Below, one piece after another: positions 34,245 through 42,060 of a DNA stretch of 45,882 nucleotides. The stretch comes from Gemmatimonadota bacterium (lineage in GTDB: Bacteria > Gemmatimonadota > Gemmatimonadetes > Gemmatimonadales > Gemmatimonadaceae). How positions within the stretch are numbered: the stretch's first letter is position 1; the number at the start of each line of letters is the position of its first letter. Position numbers and translations under genes: made by a program. Location: positions 1 to 45,882 of the forward strand of contig JACQBG010000038.1 in assembly GCA_016194585.1 (NCBI GenBank), read 5' to 3'. Under the pieces are notes generated by a model. It worked only from the letters and a program-made list of their open reading frames with translations, did not search any database and was not told the origin of the DNA.

Positions 34245-34661
34245 ATGAAAGGTACCGACCGCGCGCCCTGGACGCACTTCCCCTCCATCGACCTGACGGG
34301 GGTGATCCTCGGCGCATTCTTCAAAGTCTTCAACGCGCTCGGGCACGGTTTCCTCGAGCGCGTGTACGTCCGCGCGCTCGCGCAGGAAATGCGTGAACGG
34401 GGACTTCGCGTCGAACTGGAAGTCCCGCTCGACGTCTACTACGGGGAGCGGTGTGTCGGCACCTATCGAGCGGACTGCGTCGTCCAGCGCCGCGTGATCC
34501 TGGAGATCAAGGCGGTCGATCGGCTGTGCCACGCGCACCAGGCGCAGCTACTCCATTACCTGCGATCAACTCCCATCGAAGTCGGCTTGCTCCTGAACTT
34601 CGGCCCGCGTCCCGAGTTCCGTCGCCTCGCGTTCTCGAACGCGCGCAAGGAGCGGCGATGA
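34245..34661 (+). CDS. GxxExxY family protein (PD-(D/E)XK nuclease-like)
   Basis: The product is 138 residues from ATG 34245; an upstream ATG at 34194 would add 17 residues read from the repeat. The name motif is G35-F-L-E38-R-V-Y41. YRADCVV and ILEIKA (D77, E87, K89) fit a PD-(D/E)XK nuclease core, followed by AQLLHYLR and VGLLLNFGP. Members occur as scattered multicopy genes in soil bacteria, often near short repeats; their role is unknown. It is the only plus-strand gene amid minus-strand carbon genes and is flanked by inverted repeats, which suggests insertion. Confidence 0.92.
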   Translation: MKGTDRAPWTHFPSIDLTGVILGAFFKVFNALGHGFLERVYVRALAQEMRERGLRVELEVPLDVYYGERCVGTYRADCVVQRRVILEIKAVDRLCHAHQAQLLHYLRSTPIEVGLLLNFGPRPEFRRLAFSNARKERR

Positions 34662-34673
34662 TCTCCGGGTAAC

Positions 34674-34688
34674 GCCTGTAGTATCCGC
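34674..34688. repeat. Right inverted repeat flanking the GxxExxY gene
   Basis: GCCTGTAGTATCCGC lies 12 nt after the stop and is complementary to 34221-34235 with one mismatch. The adjoining bases 34685-34700 (CCGCGTGGATCCGCGG) are themselves nearly palindromic. Confidence 0.7.
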
Positions 34689-34717
34689 GTGGATCCGCGG
34701 CGTCGTCGAGGCAACGT

Positions 34718-35842
34718 TCACCCCTTCGCCGGCACCACCTTGCGTCCGAGCGCCGTGGCCTTCGCCTCGAGCCCCGCGATGAGCGTGTCGAAGCTCTTCT
34801 GGAACGACGCCAGCCCCTCCACCAGCAGCTGATCGGTCACCGCTCGCAGGTCGATGCCGACGGCGGCGAGCGCGGCGAGCTGGGCGCGTGCCTCGGCGAC
34901 GTTCGCGTCGACGGTCCGCGCCACGGTGCCGTGGTCGCGGAAGGCGTCGAGCGTCGCCGGCGGGAGCGTGTTCACCGTGTCGGGTCCGACGAGCGACTCG
35001 ACGTACTTCACGTCGGAGTACGCCGGATTCTTGGTGCCCGTGCTCGCCCAGAGCGGACGCTGCACGCGGGCGCCCTTCGCGGCGAGCGCCGCCCAGCGCG
35101 CGCCGGCGAAGCGCTGGCCGAAGAGCGCGTACGCCAGCTTCGCGTTGGCGACGGCGGCCGTGCCGAGCAGCGCCTGGGCCGCCGGCGTGCCGATCTTCTC
35201 CAGCCGCTTGTCGACCTCGCTGTCGACGCGGCTCACGAAGAAGCTCGCGACGCTGGCGATCGACGAGAGGTCGCCCCCGGCCGCGGCGCGATCCTCGAGC
35301 CCCGACAGGTACGCCTCGATGACCCGATCGTGCGCCTCGACCGCGAAGAGCAGGGTCACGTTCACGTTGATGCCGTCGGCGATGAGGCGGCGCAGCGCGA
35401 GACAGCCTTCCGGCGTGCCCGGCACCTTGATCATCACGTTCGGCCGCGCGACCGTCTTCCACAGGCGATGCGCTTCGGCGACCGTCGCGGTCGCGTCGTG
35501 CGCGGCGCCGGGACTCACCTCGATGGAGACGTAGCCGTCCCCGCCCTTCGTGCGGTCATACACCGGGCGGAAGATGTCGCACGCCGCCCGCACGTCGTCG
35601 GTCTCGACGAGTTCGAACCACGCCCACGCCGACCGCTCGCCCGCCGCGTCCTTGAGCTGCGCGTCGTACGCCGTGCCCTGCGCGAGCGCCTTCTCGAAGA
35701 TCGTCGGGTTGGACGTCATGCCGGTGAGCGCATCGTCGCGCAGCCGCCGGACGAGTTCGCCGTCGTGCAGCATCGTGCGGTCGATGTAGTCGAGCCAGAT
35801 GGACTGGCCGGCGGCGTGGAGCGCGTGGAGGGGAGTCGACAT
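34718..35842 (-). CDS. tal: Transaldolase
   Basis: The product is 374 residues, the long transaldolase type also found in Actinobacteria and Cyanobacteria. Motifs are IWLDYIDRTML, TGMTSNPTIFEKA, the Schiff-base Lys in RPNVMIKVPGTPEG, VNVTLLFAVEAHDRVIEAYLSGLE and LWASTGTKNPAYSDVKYVESLVGPDTVNTLPPATLDAF. It transfers a dihydroxyacetone unit between sugar phosphates in the pentose phosphate route. The 199-bp stretch upstream holds the promoter and a GTGCAC repeat tract. Confidence 0.96.
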   Translation of the reverse strand: MSTPLHALHAAGQSIWLDYIDRTMLHDGELVRRLRDDALTGMTSNPTIFEKALAQGTAYDAQLKDAAGERSAWAWFELVETDDVRAACDIFRPVYDRTKGGDGYVSIEVSPGAAHDATATVAEAHRLWKTVARPNVMIKVPGTPEGCLALRRLIADGINVNVTLLFAVEAHDRVIEAYLSGLEDRAAAGGDLSSIASVASFFVSRVDSEVDKRLEKIGTPAAQALLGTAAVANAKLAYALFGQRFAGARWAALAAKGARVQRPLWASTGTKNPAYSDVKYVESLVGPDTVNTLPPATLDAFRDHGTVARTVDANVAEARAQLAALAAVGIDLRAVTDQLLVEGLASFQKSFDTLIAGLEAKATALGRKVVPAKG

Positions 35843-35889
35843 CGGGATCGGGCAGGACGGAGAGTGGGGGTGCGGACGAACAGCAGGTG

Positions 35890-35933
35890 GACGGTGCACG
35901 GTGCACGTGCACGGTGAACGACGCAGGGTGAAC
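35890..35933. repeat. GTGCACGGT-type repeat tract upstream of tal
   Basis: Repeated words ACGGTGCAC and CGGTGAAC fill the segment, which includes the overlapping palindrome GTGCACGTGCAC. Similar words occur in the hairpin at 16464-16491. No gene lies in the 35843-36041 gap. Confidence 0.55.
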
Positions 35934-36041
35934 GGATCACCGAGAACGATGCGCCCCTGACAAAGCTAACCGCTCGAGGCCTCGCGGGGTGCGTCAGCGT
36001 GAAGCCGGCCGCAGTCGACGGTGGCTGCCTCCGTCGCCGCG

Positions 36042-36578
36042 CTATACCGCGCCAGCGATCGTGAGCACCATCAGCGTGTCGAGCTCCGCCTCGCCTCCGA
36101 ACACGAACGGCACCTCGCCGACCGCGACGAAGCCACATTTCTCGTAGAACCGACGGGCACGCGCGTTGTGCTTCCACACGCTCAGCCAGATCGCATCGTG
36201 GCCGGTGAGCGCCGCCCGTGCCACGGTCGCGTCCATGAGGGCCCGCGCGAGACCCTGCCCATGCCATGCCGTGCCCACGTAGAAGCGCTCGAGCTCCACG
36301 GGAGCCCGGGCCGCGACCTCCGGCGGCGCGGCGTGGCGCCGCAGCACGGCGAAGCCCGACCACGCCCCTCCGCGGTCGAGCGCGACGAGCGTCTGCCGCG
36401 CGGGATCGGCCAGGTCGGCGCGCTGGAGCGCCTCGCCGAAGCGCTCGCGCACGTGCCGCGCGAGCCGGGCCGGCTCGTACGTGTCGCCGTAGGTGGCCAG
36501 GAAGATCTCGCGCGCGAACCGGGTGAAGTCCGCGGCGTCGGCCACCGCCGCATCGCGTATCGTCCAGGGGAGTTCCAT
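36042..36578 (-). CDS. GNAT family N-acetyltransferase
   Basis: The product is 178 residues from ATG 36578. The GNAT fold has the acetyl-CoA loop YVGTAWHGQGLARALMD and the late motif NARARRFYEKCGFVAVGEVPFVFG. The N-terminus IRDAAVADAADFTRFAREIFLATYGDTYEP is typical of amine or amino-acid acetyltransferases. The substrate is unknown. It is divergent from serA across 145 bp that contain the shared 22-bp motif. Confidence 0.93.
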   Translation of the reverse strand: MELPWTIRDAAVADAADFTRFAREIFLATYGDTYEPARLARHVRERFGEALQRADLADPARQTLVALDRGGAWSGFAVLRRHAAPPEVAARAPVELERFYVGTAWHGQGLARALMDATVARAALTGHDAIWLSVWKHNARARRFYEKCGFVAVGEVPFVFGGEAELDTLMVLTIAGAV

Positions 36579-36622
36579 CGGCGGGGAAACTAACCTGCCG
36601 ACGGCGTTCGCGGACGTGGCAC

Positions 36623-36644
36623 GCGTGGGCGCCCGCCGGCGGAC
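36623..36644. repeat. 22-bp motif shared with 30458-30479
   Basis: It differs from the copy upstream of fba at two positions and keeps the CCGCCGGCGG core. It lies in the divergent GNAT/serA intergenic region, 45 nt upstream of the GNAT start. Confidence 0.6.
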
Positions 36645-36723
36645 ACCATGGATGCGCGTGACGCCGAACGGATAGATTGCAATTGCCGTCCGCGGGTCCC
36701 GATCTCCCCTGCCCCGTCCCCTC

Positions 36724-38334
36724 GTGCCCCACCGCATCCTCGTCACCGACGAGATCTACCCCCAAGGCGTCGCGCTGCTCCGCGCCGTGCCGGAGTTCGT
36801 CGTCGACGTCTCGCCCACGCTCGCGCCCGATGCGCTGCTCGCGCGCATCGCCGACTACGACGCGATCATCGGCCGCAGCGCGACGCGCATCTCGGCCGAC
36901 CTCTTGCGCGCCGGCACGAAGCTGCGCGTCGTCGGCCGCGCGGGGGTGGGGGTCGACAACATCGCGCTCGACGTCGCGACGGCGCTCGGCATCGCCGTCA
37001 TCAACGCGCCGTCGGGCAACACGATCGCCGTCGCCGAGCTGTTCTTCGCCTCGATGGTGGGGTTGCTGCGCCAGCTGCCGCGCGCCCACCAGTCGTTGCG
37101 CGAGGGGCGCTGGGAGCGCGCCGACCTCATGGGGAGCGAGCTGCACGGGAAGACGCTCGGCATCGTCGGACTCGGCCGCATCGGCAGCGAGGTCGCGCGG
37201 CGGGCGCGCGCGTTCGGCATGGAACTCATCGGCTACGATCCGTACGTGAACGCCGAGCGGTTCGACGGGCTCTACGTGCGGCGCGCCGCCACGCTCGACG
37301 CGCTCCTCGACGCGGCCCAGTTCGTGACGGTGCACACGCCGCTCAACGAAGAGACGACCGGCATGATCGGCGCGCGCGAGCTCGCGCGCCTGCGGAAGGG
37401 CGCCGTCGTCGCCAACCTCGCGCGCGGCGGCATCGTCGACGAGGCGGCGCTCATCGCGGCGCTGCGCAGCGGGCACCTGGGCGGCGCCACCGTCGACGCG
37501 TTCACCAAGGAACCGCTCAAGGGCGACCACCCGTTCCGCGACGTGCCCAACGTGCTCCTCACCCCGCACATCGGGGCGAGCACGGCCGAGGCGCAGCGGA
37601 ACGTGGCCGTGGACGCGTGCGAGGCGGTGCGCGACGCACTGCTCACCAACGAGCTCTCGCGCTCGCTGAACGTCGGGGAGACGGGGGGCGATTGGGCCGC
37701 GCTGCAACCGGCGCTGCTCGTCGCGCGGCGCGCCGTCGCGGTGGCGCGCGCCATGCTCGCCGAGCGCGGCCACCGCGCCATCGACAGCATCTCGTTGCGC
37801 CTCGGCCCCGAACTGATGGCGGGGCGCGGACCGCTGCTCGCCGCCGCCGCCGTCGGCGCGCTCGAAGGGATCGTCGAGCGCGACCGGCTCAACCTCATCA
37901 ATGCGCGCGCCGTCGCGCACGCGCGCGGCATCACGTTGCTGCACGGCGAGCCGGGCGCACCGCCGCACCCGCGCGCGCTCGAGGTGCGTGTCGCCGCGGC
38001 GGGGGAGTCGATGCGCGTCGGCGGCGTCGCGGCGCTCGACACGCCGCCGCGCCTCACGCGCATCGGCGATTTCCACGTCGACGTCGCGCCGCGCGGCACG
38101 CTGCTCGTGCTCACCAACCGCGACGTGCCGGGGGTCATCGGCCACGTGGGCACCGCGCTCGGCAACGCGGCGGTGAACATCGCCGAGTACCATCAGGCGC
38201 GCCTCGCGCAGGGGGGCGACGCGCTCGCCGTCGTCTCGGTCGACGGCCCCGTGGGCGACGACGTCCGCCGCGCGCTCCTCGCCCTCCCCGACGTCCGCAC
38301 CGCGACCGTCGTGCACTTCGCCGGCCCCGCGTGA
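36724..38334 (+). CDS. serA: D-3-phosphoglycerate dehydrogenase (long form with ACT domain)
   Basis: The product is 536 residues from GTG 36724. The catalytic and NAD domains contain GRAGVGVDNIAL, VGLGRIGSEVARR, ANLARGGIVDE and TPHIGAST (catalytic His). An intervening domain spans ~320-450. A C-terminal ACT domain (TLLVLTNRDVPGVIGHVGTALGNAAVNIAEYHQAR) should bind serine for feedback control. It oxidises 3-phosphoglycerate in the first step of serine synthesis. It is first in a four-gene operon with 4-bp overlaps throughout. A TAGATT box at about 36675 is a possible -10. Confidence 0.96.
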   Translation: MPHRILVTDEIYPQGVALLRAVPEFVVDVSPTLAPDALLARIADYDAIIGRSATRISADLLRAGTKLRVVGRAGVGVDNIALDVATALGIAVINAPSGNTIAVAELFFASMVGLLRQLPRAHQSLREGRWERADLMGSELHGKTLGIVGLGRIGSEVARRARAFGMELIGYDPYVNAERFDGLYVRRAATLDALLDAAQFVTVHTPLNEETTGMIGARELARLRKGAVVANLARGGIVDEAALIAALRSGHLGGATVDAFTKEPLKGDHPFRDVPNVLLTPHIGASTAEAQRNVAVDACEAVRDALLTNELSRSLNVGETGGDWAALQPALLVARRAVAVARAMLAERGHRAIDSISLRLGPELMAGRGPLLAAAAVGALEGIVERDRLNLINARAVAHARGITLLHGEPGAPPHPRALEVRVAAAGESMRVGGVAALDTPPRLTRIGDFHVDVAPRGTLLVLTNRDVPGVIGHVGTALGNAAVNIAEYHQARLAQGGDALAVVSVDGPVGDDVRRALLALPDVRTATVVHFAGPA

Positions 38335-39707
38335 GCGCACTCGACCGCGACCAGTCGGTGCGCGAGTCGTACGCCCGCGACGCCTCAGGCCTCTGGCGCG
38401 TCCCCGACGCCGTGGCCCGCCCGGGCGGTGCGCACGAGGTCGCGACGCTGCTGCGGGAAGCGAACGCCGACGGCACCGCCGTCACCGCCGCCGGCTCGCA
38501 GACGAGCACCACCGGCGCGTCGATCACCGACCGCGGCATCGTGCTCTCCACGCGCGCGATGGCGCGCATCCTCGACGTCGACCGGGCGACGATGACGGCG
38601 CGCGTCGAACCCGGCGTGCTGCTCGGCGATCTGCAGCGCACCCTCGCCGCCGATGGGCTCGCTTTCGCCCCCGACCCGACGAGCGATCAGGAGTGCACCG
38701 TGGGCGGCGCCATCGCCTGCAACGCGTCGGGTCCGCGCTCGCTGCGCTACGGCGCCACGCGCGCGCACGTGCGCGCCCTCACCGTCGTCCTCGCGAGCGG
38801 CGAGACCATCGAGGTGCGCCGCCCGCAGGTCGAGAAGAACGCCGTCGGCTACCCGCCGGTGCAGGACCTCGTCGACTGGTTCGTGGGGAGCGAGGGGACG
38901 CTCGGCGTGATCGTCGCCGCCGACCTCGCGCTGATGCCGCGCCCGGCCCGCGAACTCGGGCTCGCCATCCCGCTCCCCGACGAGTCGCGCGCCCTCGCCT
39001 TCGTCGTCGCGGCGCGCGAGAGCGGCGACGTGCGGCCGCGCTGCCTCGAATACTTCGACGCCGAGTCGTTCGCCATCGCGCGCACCGGCGCCGGCGACGC
39101 CACGTGGGGCGCGACCGCCGGCGCGATGGTGTACGCGGAAGAGACGACCGACGGCGAAGACCCGCCGCTCGACGCCTGGCTCGCCCTCGCGGAACGGTTC
39201 GGCGCGCACGACGGCGACGTGCGCGCCTACGAGGGCGACGCGGCGATCCGCGAGGCCCGCCGCCTGCGGCACGCGGTGCCCGCGACGATGCACGAGCGCG
39301 TCGCGCCCTTCCTCGCCGCCGGCGGGCGGCGCGTCTCCACCGACTGGGCCGTGCCCTACCGCCGCGCCGCCGAGGCCGTCGCGATGGCGCGCCGGCATGC
39401 CGCCGACGCGAACGTCGCCCCCGGCATCGTCTACGGCCACCTCGGCAACGGCCACCCGCATCAGAACTTCGTCGCCCACGACCCGGCCGAGGTGCGCGCC
39501 TTCGAAGCCGTCGTCGAACGCACGGTGCGCGACGTGCTGGCGATGGGCGGCACCGTCTCCGCCGAACACGGCATCGGCAAGCTGAAGGCCCGCTGGCTCC
39601 CGCTGCAACTCTCCCCGACGCAGGTCGCGATGCTGCGCGCCATCAAGCGTGAACTCGACCCGCGGGGCATCCTCGCCCCGGGCAACATCCTCGGGAGTGC
39701 GGCATGA
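38331..39707 (+). CDS. FAD-linked oxidase, D-lactate/D-2-hydroxyglutarate dehydrogenase family
   Basis: The product is 458 residues from GTG 38331, overlapping serA (GTGA). The PCMH-type FAD domain is seen in TVTAAGSQTSTTGASI, DPTSDQECTVGGAIACNASGPRSLRYGATRAHV and GSEGTLGVI. The substrate domain has YGHLGNGHPHQNF (metal His) and ends SAEHGIGKLKARWL. The family oxidises D-2-hydroxyacids. Because it is coupled to serA, the likely substrate is D-2-hydroxyglutarate, which SerA enzymes can make from 2-oxoglutarate while recycling NADH. D-lactate or glycolate are alternatives. Confidence 0.88.
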   Translation: MSALDRDQSVRESYARDASGLWRVPDAVARPGGAHEVATLLREANADGTAVTAAGSQTSTTGASITDRGIVLSTRAMARILDVDRATMTARVEPGVLLGDLQRTLAADGLAFAPDPTSDQECTVGGAIACNASGPRSLRYGATRAHVRALTVVLASGETIEVRRPQVEKNAVGYPPVQDLVDWFVGSEGTLGVIVAADLALMPRPARELGLAIPLPDESRALAFVVAARESGDVRPRCLEYFDAESFAIARTGAGDATWGATAGAMVYAEETTDGEDPPLDAWLALAERFGAHDGDVRAYEGDAAIREARRLRHAVPATMHERVAPFLAAGGRRVSTDWAVPYRRAAEAVAMARRHAADANVAPGIVYGHLGNGHPHQNFVAHDPAEVRAFEAVVERTVRDVLAMGGTVSAEHGIGKLKARWLPLQLSPTQVAMLRAIKRELDPRGILAPGNILGSAA

Positions 39708-40357
39708 CCCCGCGATTCAAGTCCGTGGTGCTCGACGTGGACATGACCCTGAGCGGCGTCGAAGGGATCGACTGGCTCGCCGCGCACCGCAACGAGGCGC
39801 TGCGCGCTTTCGTCACCCAGCGCACCGCCGACGCGATGGCCGGCACGGTGCCGCTCGACGCGGTGTACGGCGAGCGCCTCGACTCGGTGGCGCCGACGCT
39901 CGCCGAGCTGCAGACGCTCGGCCTCGCCTACCGCACGAAGCTCGCGCCGCAGGCGCGCGAGGCGGTGCGCTCGCTACTCGACGCCGGCGTGCGCGTCGTG
40001 CTCGTGAGCGGCGGACTCCGCATCGCCGTGCTCGCGCTCGCCGACGCGCTCGGCATCCCGGAGAGCGACGTGCACGCGGTGCAGACGATCCACAACGAGC
40101 GCGGGCTGTACGACGGCTTCGACCACCGCTCGCCGCTCGCGACGCAGGAAGGCAAGCCGACCATCGTCCGCACCCTCGGCCTCCCCGCTCTCGTGCTCGC
40201 CGTCGGCGACGGCAGCACCGACCTCGCCATCCGCGTGGCCGGAGCCGCCGACGCCTTCGCCGCGTACACCGGCTTCGTGCGGCGCGACGCGGTCGTCGCG
40301 GGCGCCGACCACGTGATCGCTTCGTTCCCCGACCTCATCTCCCTCGTGCTCCCATGA
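39704..40357 (+). CDS. serB: HAD family phosphatase, probable phosphoserine phosphatase
   Basis: The product is 217 residues. HAD motifs are DVDMTLSGVEGIDWLA (motif I, DxDxT, with the E and D typical of SerB), VLVSGGLRIAV (motif II), Lys in QEGKPTIVR, and AVGDGSTDLAI (motif III). The ATG at 39704 overlaps the flavoprotein gene by 4 bp, and its TGA overlaps the aminotransferase start. It hydrolyses phosphoserine to serine, the last step of the pathway started by serA in the same operon. Confidence 0.9.
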   Translation: MTPRFKSVVLDVDMTLSGVEGIDWLAAHRNEALRAFVTQRTADAMAGTVPLDAVYGERLDSVAPTLAELQTLGLAYRTKLAPQAREAVRSLLDAGVRVVLVSGGLRIAVLALADALGIPESDVHAVQTIHNERGLYDGFDHRSPLATQEGKPTIVRTLGLPALVLAVGDGSTDLAIRVAGAADAFAAYTGFVRRDAVVAGADHVIASFPDLISLVLP

Positions 40358-41445
40358 CCCGCTTCGGCACCTTCTTCGTCCCCGGCCCCACGGAAGTCCG
40401 CCACGACGTGCTCGCGGCGATGCTCCAGCCGATGATCCCGCACCGGAGCGCCGCGTTCGAGGCGATCTTCGAGCGCACGCAGCGCGGCTTGAAGCACGTG
40501 TTCCGCACGACGCGCCCCGTGTACGTCTCGGCGAGCTCGGGGAGCGGCATGATGGAGGCCGCGATCCGCAACGCGCCCGCCGGCCCGATCCTCTGCCTCG
40601 TCAATGGCGCCTTCTCCGACCGGTTCGCGAGCATCGCCCGCGCCTGCGACCGCGAGGTGGTGGTGCTGCAAGCGGAGTGGGGCGCCGTGCACGACCTCGA
40701 CGCCGTCGACCGCGCGCTCTCGAGCGGACGGTTCGCGGCGATGACGGCCACGCACTCCGAGACGTCGACCGGCGCGCTGAGCGACGTCGCGGCGCTCGCG
40801 AAGATCGCCCACACGCATGGCGCGATGATCCTCGTCGACAGCGTGAGCGGCCTCGGCGGCGCGCCCCTCGAGACCGACGCCTAGCAGCTCGACTTCGCGC
40901 TCACCGGCTCGCAGAAAGCGCTCGCCCTCCCGCCGGGACTCTCCTTCGGCGTGGCGAGCGAGGCGTTCGTGCTGCAGGCGCAGACCGCGCACTCGCGGGG
41001 CCGCTACTTCGACATCGTCGAGCTCGAGGAGTTCGCCCACAAGAACAACACACCGGCCACGCCCGCCGTGTCGCTGATGTACGCGCTCGACGCGCAGCTC
41101 CCGACGATCGTCGCCGAAGGCATCGAGGCGCGCTGGGCGCGGCACGAGCGGATGCGCGAGCTCACCGAGCGCTGGGCCGCGTCGCTCGCCGGCACAAGCA
41201 TCTTCGCCGCGGCCGGCGCGCGCTCCCCCACGGTGAGCGTCATCAAGCTCCCCGACGGCGTGCGCGGCCCCGACGCGGTGAAGGCGATCGCCGAGCGCGG
41301 CATCACCGTGGCCGGCGGCTACGGCAAGCTCGCCGAGACGACGTTCCGCATCGGCCACATGGGCGATCACACCGTCGACGGCGTGCAACGCTGCCTCGAC
41401 GGGTGCACGGGCGCGCTGACGTCGCTGGGGGTCGCCGCGCGCTGA
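40354..41445 (+). pseudogene. Class V aminotransferase (phosphoserine/alanine-glyoxylate type) with in-frame TAG
   Basis: Reading ATG 40354 to TGA 41445 gives 363 codons of a complete fold-type I class V aminotransferase, except that codon 177 is TAG (40882-40884). Upstream are FFVPGPTEVRHDVL, SSGSGMMEAAI and LVDSVSGLGGAPLETDA; downstream QLDFALTGSQKALALPPGLSFG continues with PLP Lys188, to FRIGHMGDHT. Relatives have Trp after ETDA, so TGG to TAG is the simplest reading. The truncated 176-residue product would lack the PLP lysine. The frame downstream is fully intact, so the change is recent, an error, or tolerated by suppression. The operon position (serA, serB) predicts phosphoserine aminotransferase function. 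Confidence 0.85.
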
Positions 41446-41467
41446 GCGACGCGCGCGCCGCGGCCGG

Positions 41468-41503
41468 GAGCGCCGCGATCAGCCGAAGCTGATCGCGGCG
41501 CTC
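41468..41503. terminator. 16-bp perfect hairpin between the aminotransferase and SRPBCC genes
   Basis: Arms 41468-41483 and 41488-41503 are perfectly complementary with a 4-nt loop. On the minus-strand RNA the loop is cUUCGg, the extra-stable tetraloop. The stop codon of the SRPBCC gene (41479-41481) lies inside one arm. It is a probable bidirectional terminator, though without a strong T-run. Confidence 0.7.
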
Positions 41504-41970
41504 GTCGCTTCGCCCGCGCGCGCGCCAAGGAGCAGCTCCGCGACGACGCGCTGCCGGTGGGTGAAGATGCGCCGCAGCTGGCGCCGGATGAGCGGATGCG
41601 CCACCGCAGAGAGCGGCGCGAACGGCAAGGCATAGCGCACCTCGTCGTCGACGCGTACGCCGCCGGCGACTGCATGGAACGTGTGCGTGTGCACCCACTG
41701 CGCGTACGGTCCGCGCAATTGTTCATCCACGAACCGGTGCGGCGGCTCCCACCGCGCGATGCGCGTGCGCCAGCGCATCGGCAGGCCGTACAGACGGATG
41801 GTGTAGTCGATGAGCGTGCCCTCGCCCATCGCGATCGGCGGCGGCGTATCGATGCGGAATCCCAGTTCCGGCGGCGTGATGCGCCCGAGGTTCGCCGCGT
41901 CGGCGAAGAACGGGAAAAGCGCGTTGAGGCTCAGCGGGAGCGTGAGCGACGTCCTGAGGACATATGTCAT
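41479..41970 (-). CDS. SRPBCC superfamily protein
   Basis: The product is 163 residues. The START/Bet v 1-like pattern has [68 protein letters not shown] and [26 protein letters not shown]. Such proteins bind lipids, polyketides or other hydrophobic ligands. It is divergent from a CarH-like regulator and has its own consensus promoter (TGGACA, 16 bp, TATAAT), with the -10 only 6 nt before the ATG. Similar genes are found in CarH/LitR light-response clusters. Its ligand is not known. Confidence 0.9.
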   Translation of the reverse strand: MTYVLRTSLTLPLSLNALFPFFADAANLGRITPPELGFRIDTPPPIAMGEGTLIDYTIRLYGLPMRWRTRIARWEPPHRFVDEQLRGPYAQWVHTHTFHAVAGGVRVDDEVRYALPFAPLSAVAHPLIRRQLRRIFTHRQRVVAELLLGARAGEATSAAISFG

Positions 41971-41976
41971 CCAGCA

Positions 41977-42004
41977 ATTATATTGACAAAATCGCGTTTG
42001 TCCA
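41977..42004 (-). promoter_or_regulatory. Consensus promoter of the SRPBCC gene
   Basis: On the minus strand TGGACA (41999-42004), a 16-bp spacer and TATAAT (41977-41982) form the best promoter in the window. The start would be at or next to ATG 41970, giving a leaderless message. Confidence 0.75.
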
Positions 42005-42013
42005 GCTTATTCC

Positions 42014-42046
42014 TTGACAACACATGGACAGTATGTAGATTTCGTT
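42014..42046 (+). promoter_or_regulatory. carH promoter with 11-bp operator-like repeats
   Basis: TTGACA (42014-42019) and TGGACA (42025-42030) are spaced exactly 11 bp, with a weaker third copy TAGATT at 42036-42041. The first is also the -35 of a promoter with TAGATT as -10 (16-bp spacer). CarH is known to bind tandem 11-bp repeats that cover the -35 element, so autoregulation is likely. Confidence 0.6.
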
Positions 42047-42060
42047 CAACTTTTAGATAT

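Noticed and set aside
40354-41445. Selenocysteine or pyrrolysine style recoding of the in-frame TAG
   Set aside because: TAG serves as a normal stop for several genes here, the expected residue is Trp, and no pyl genes or recoding structure are visible in the window.
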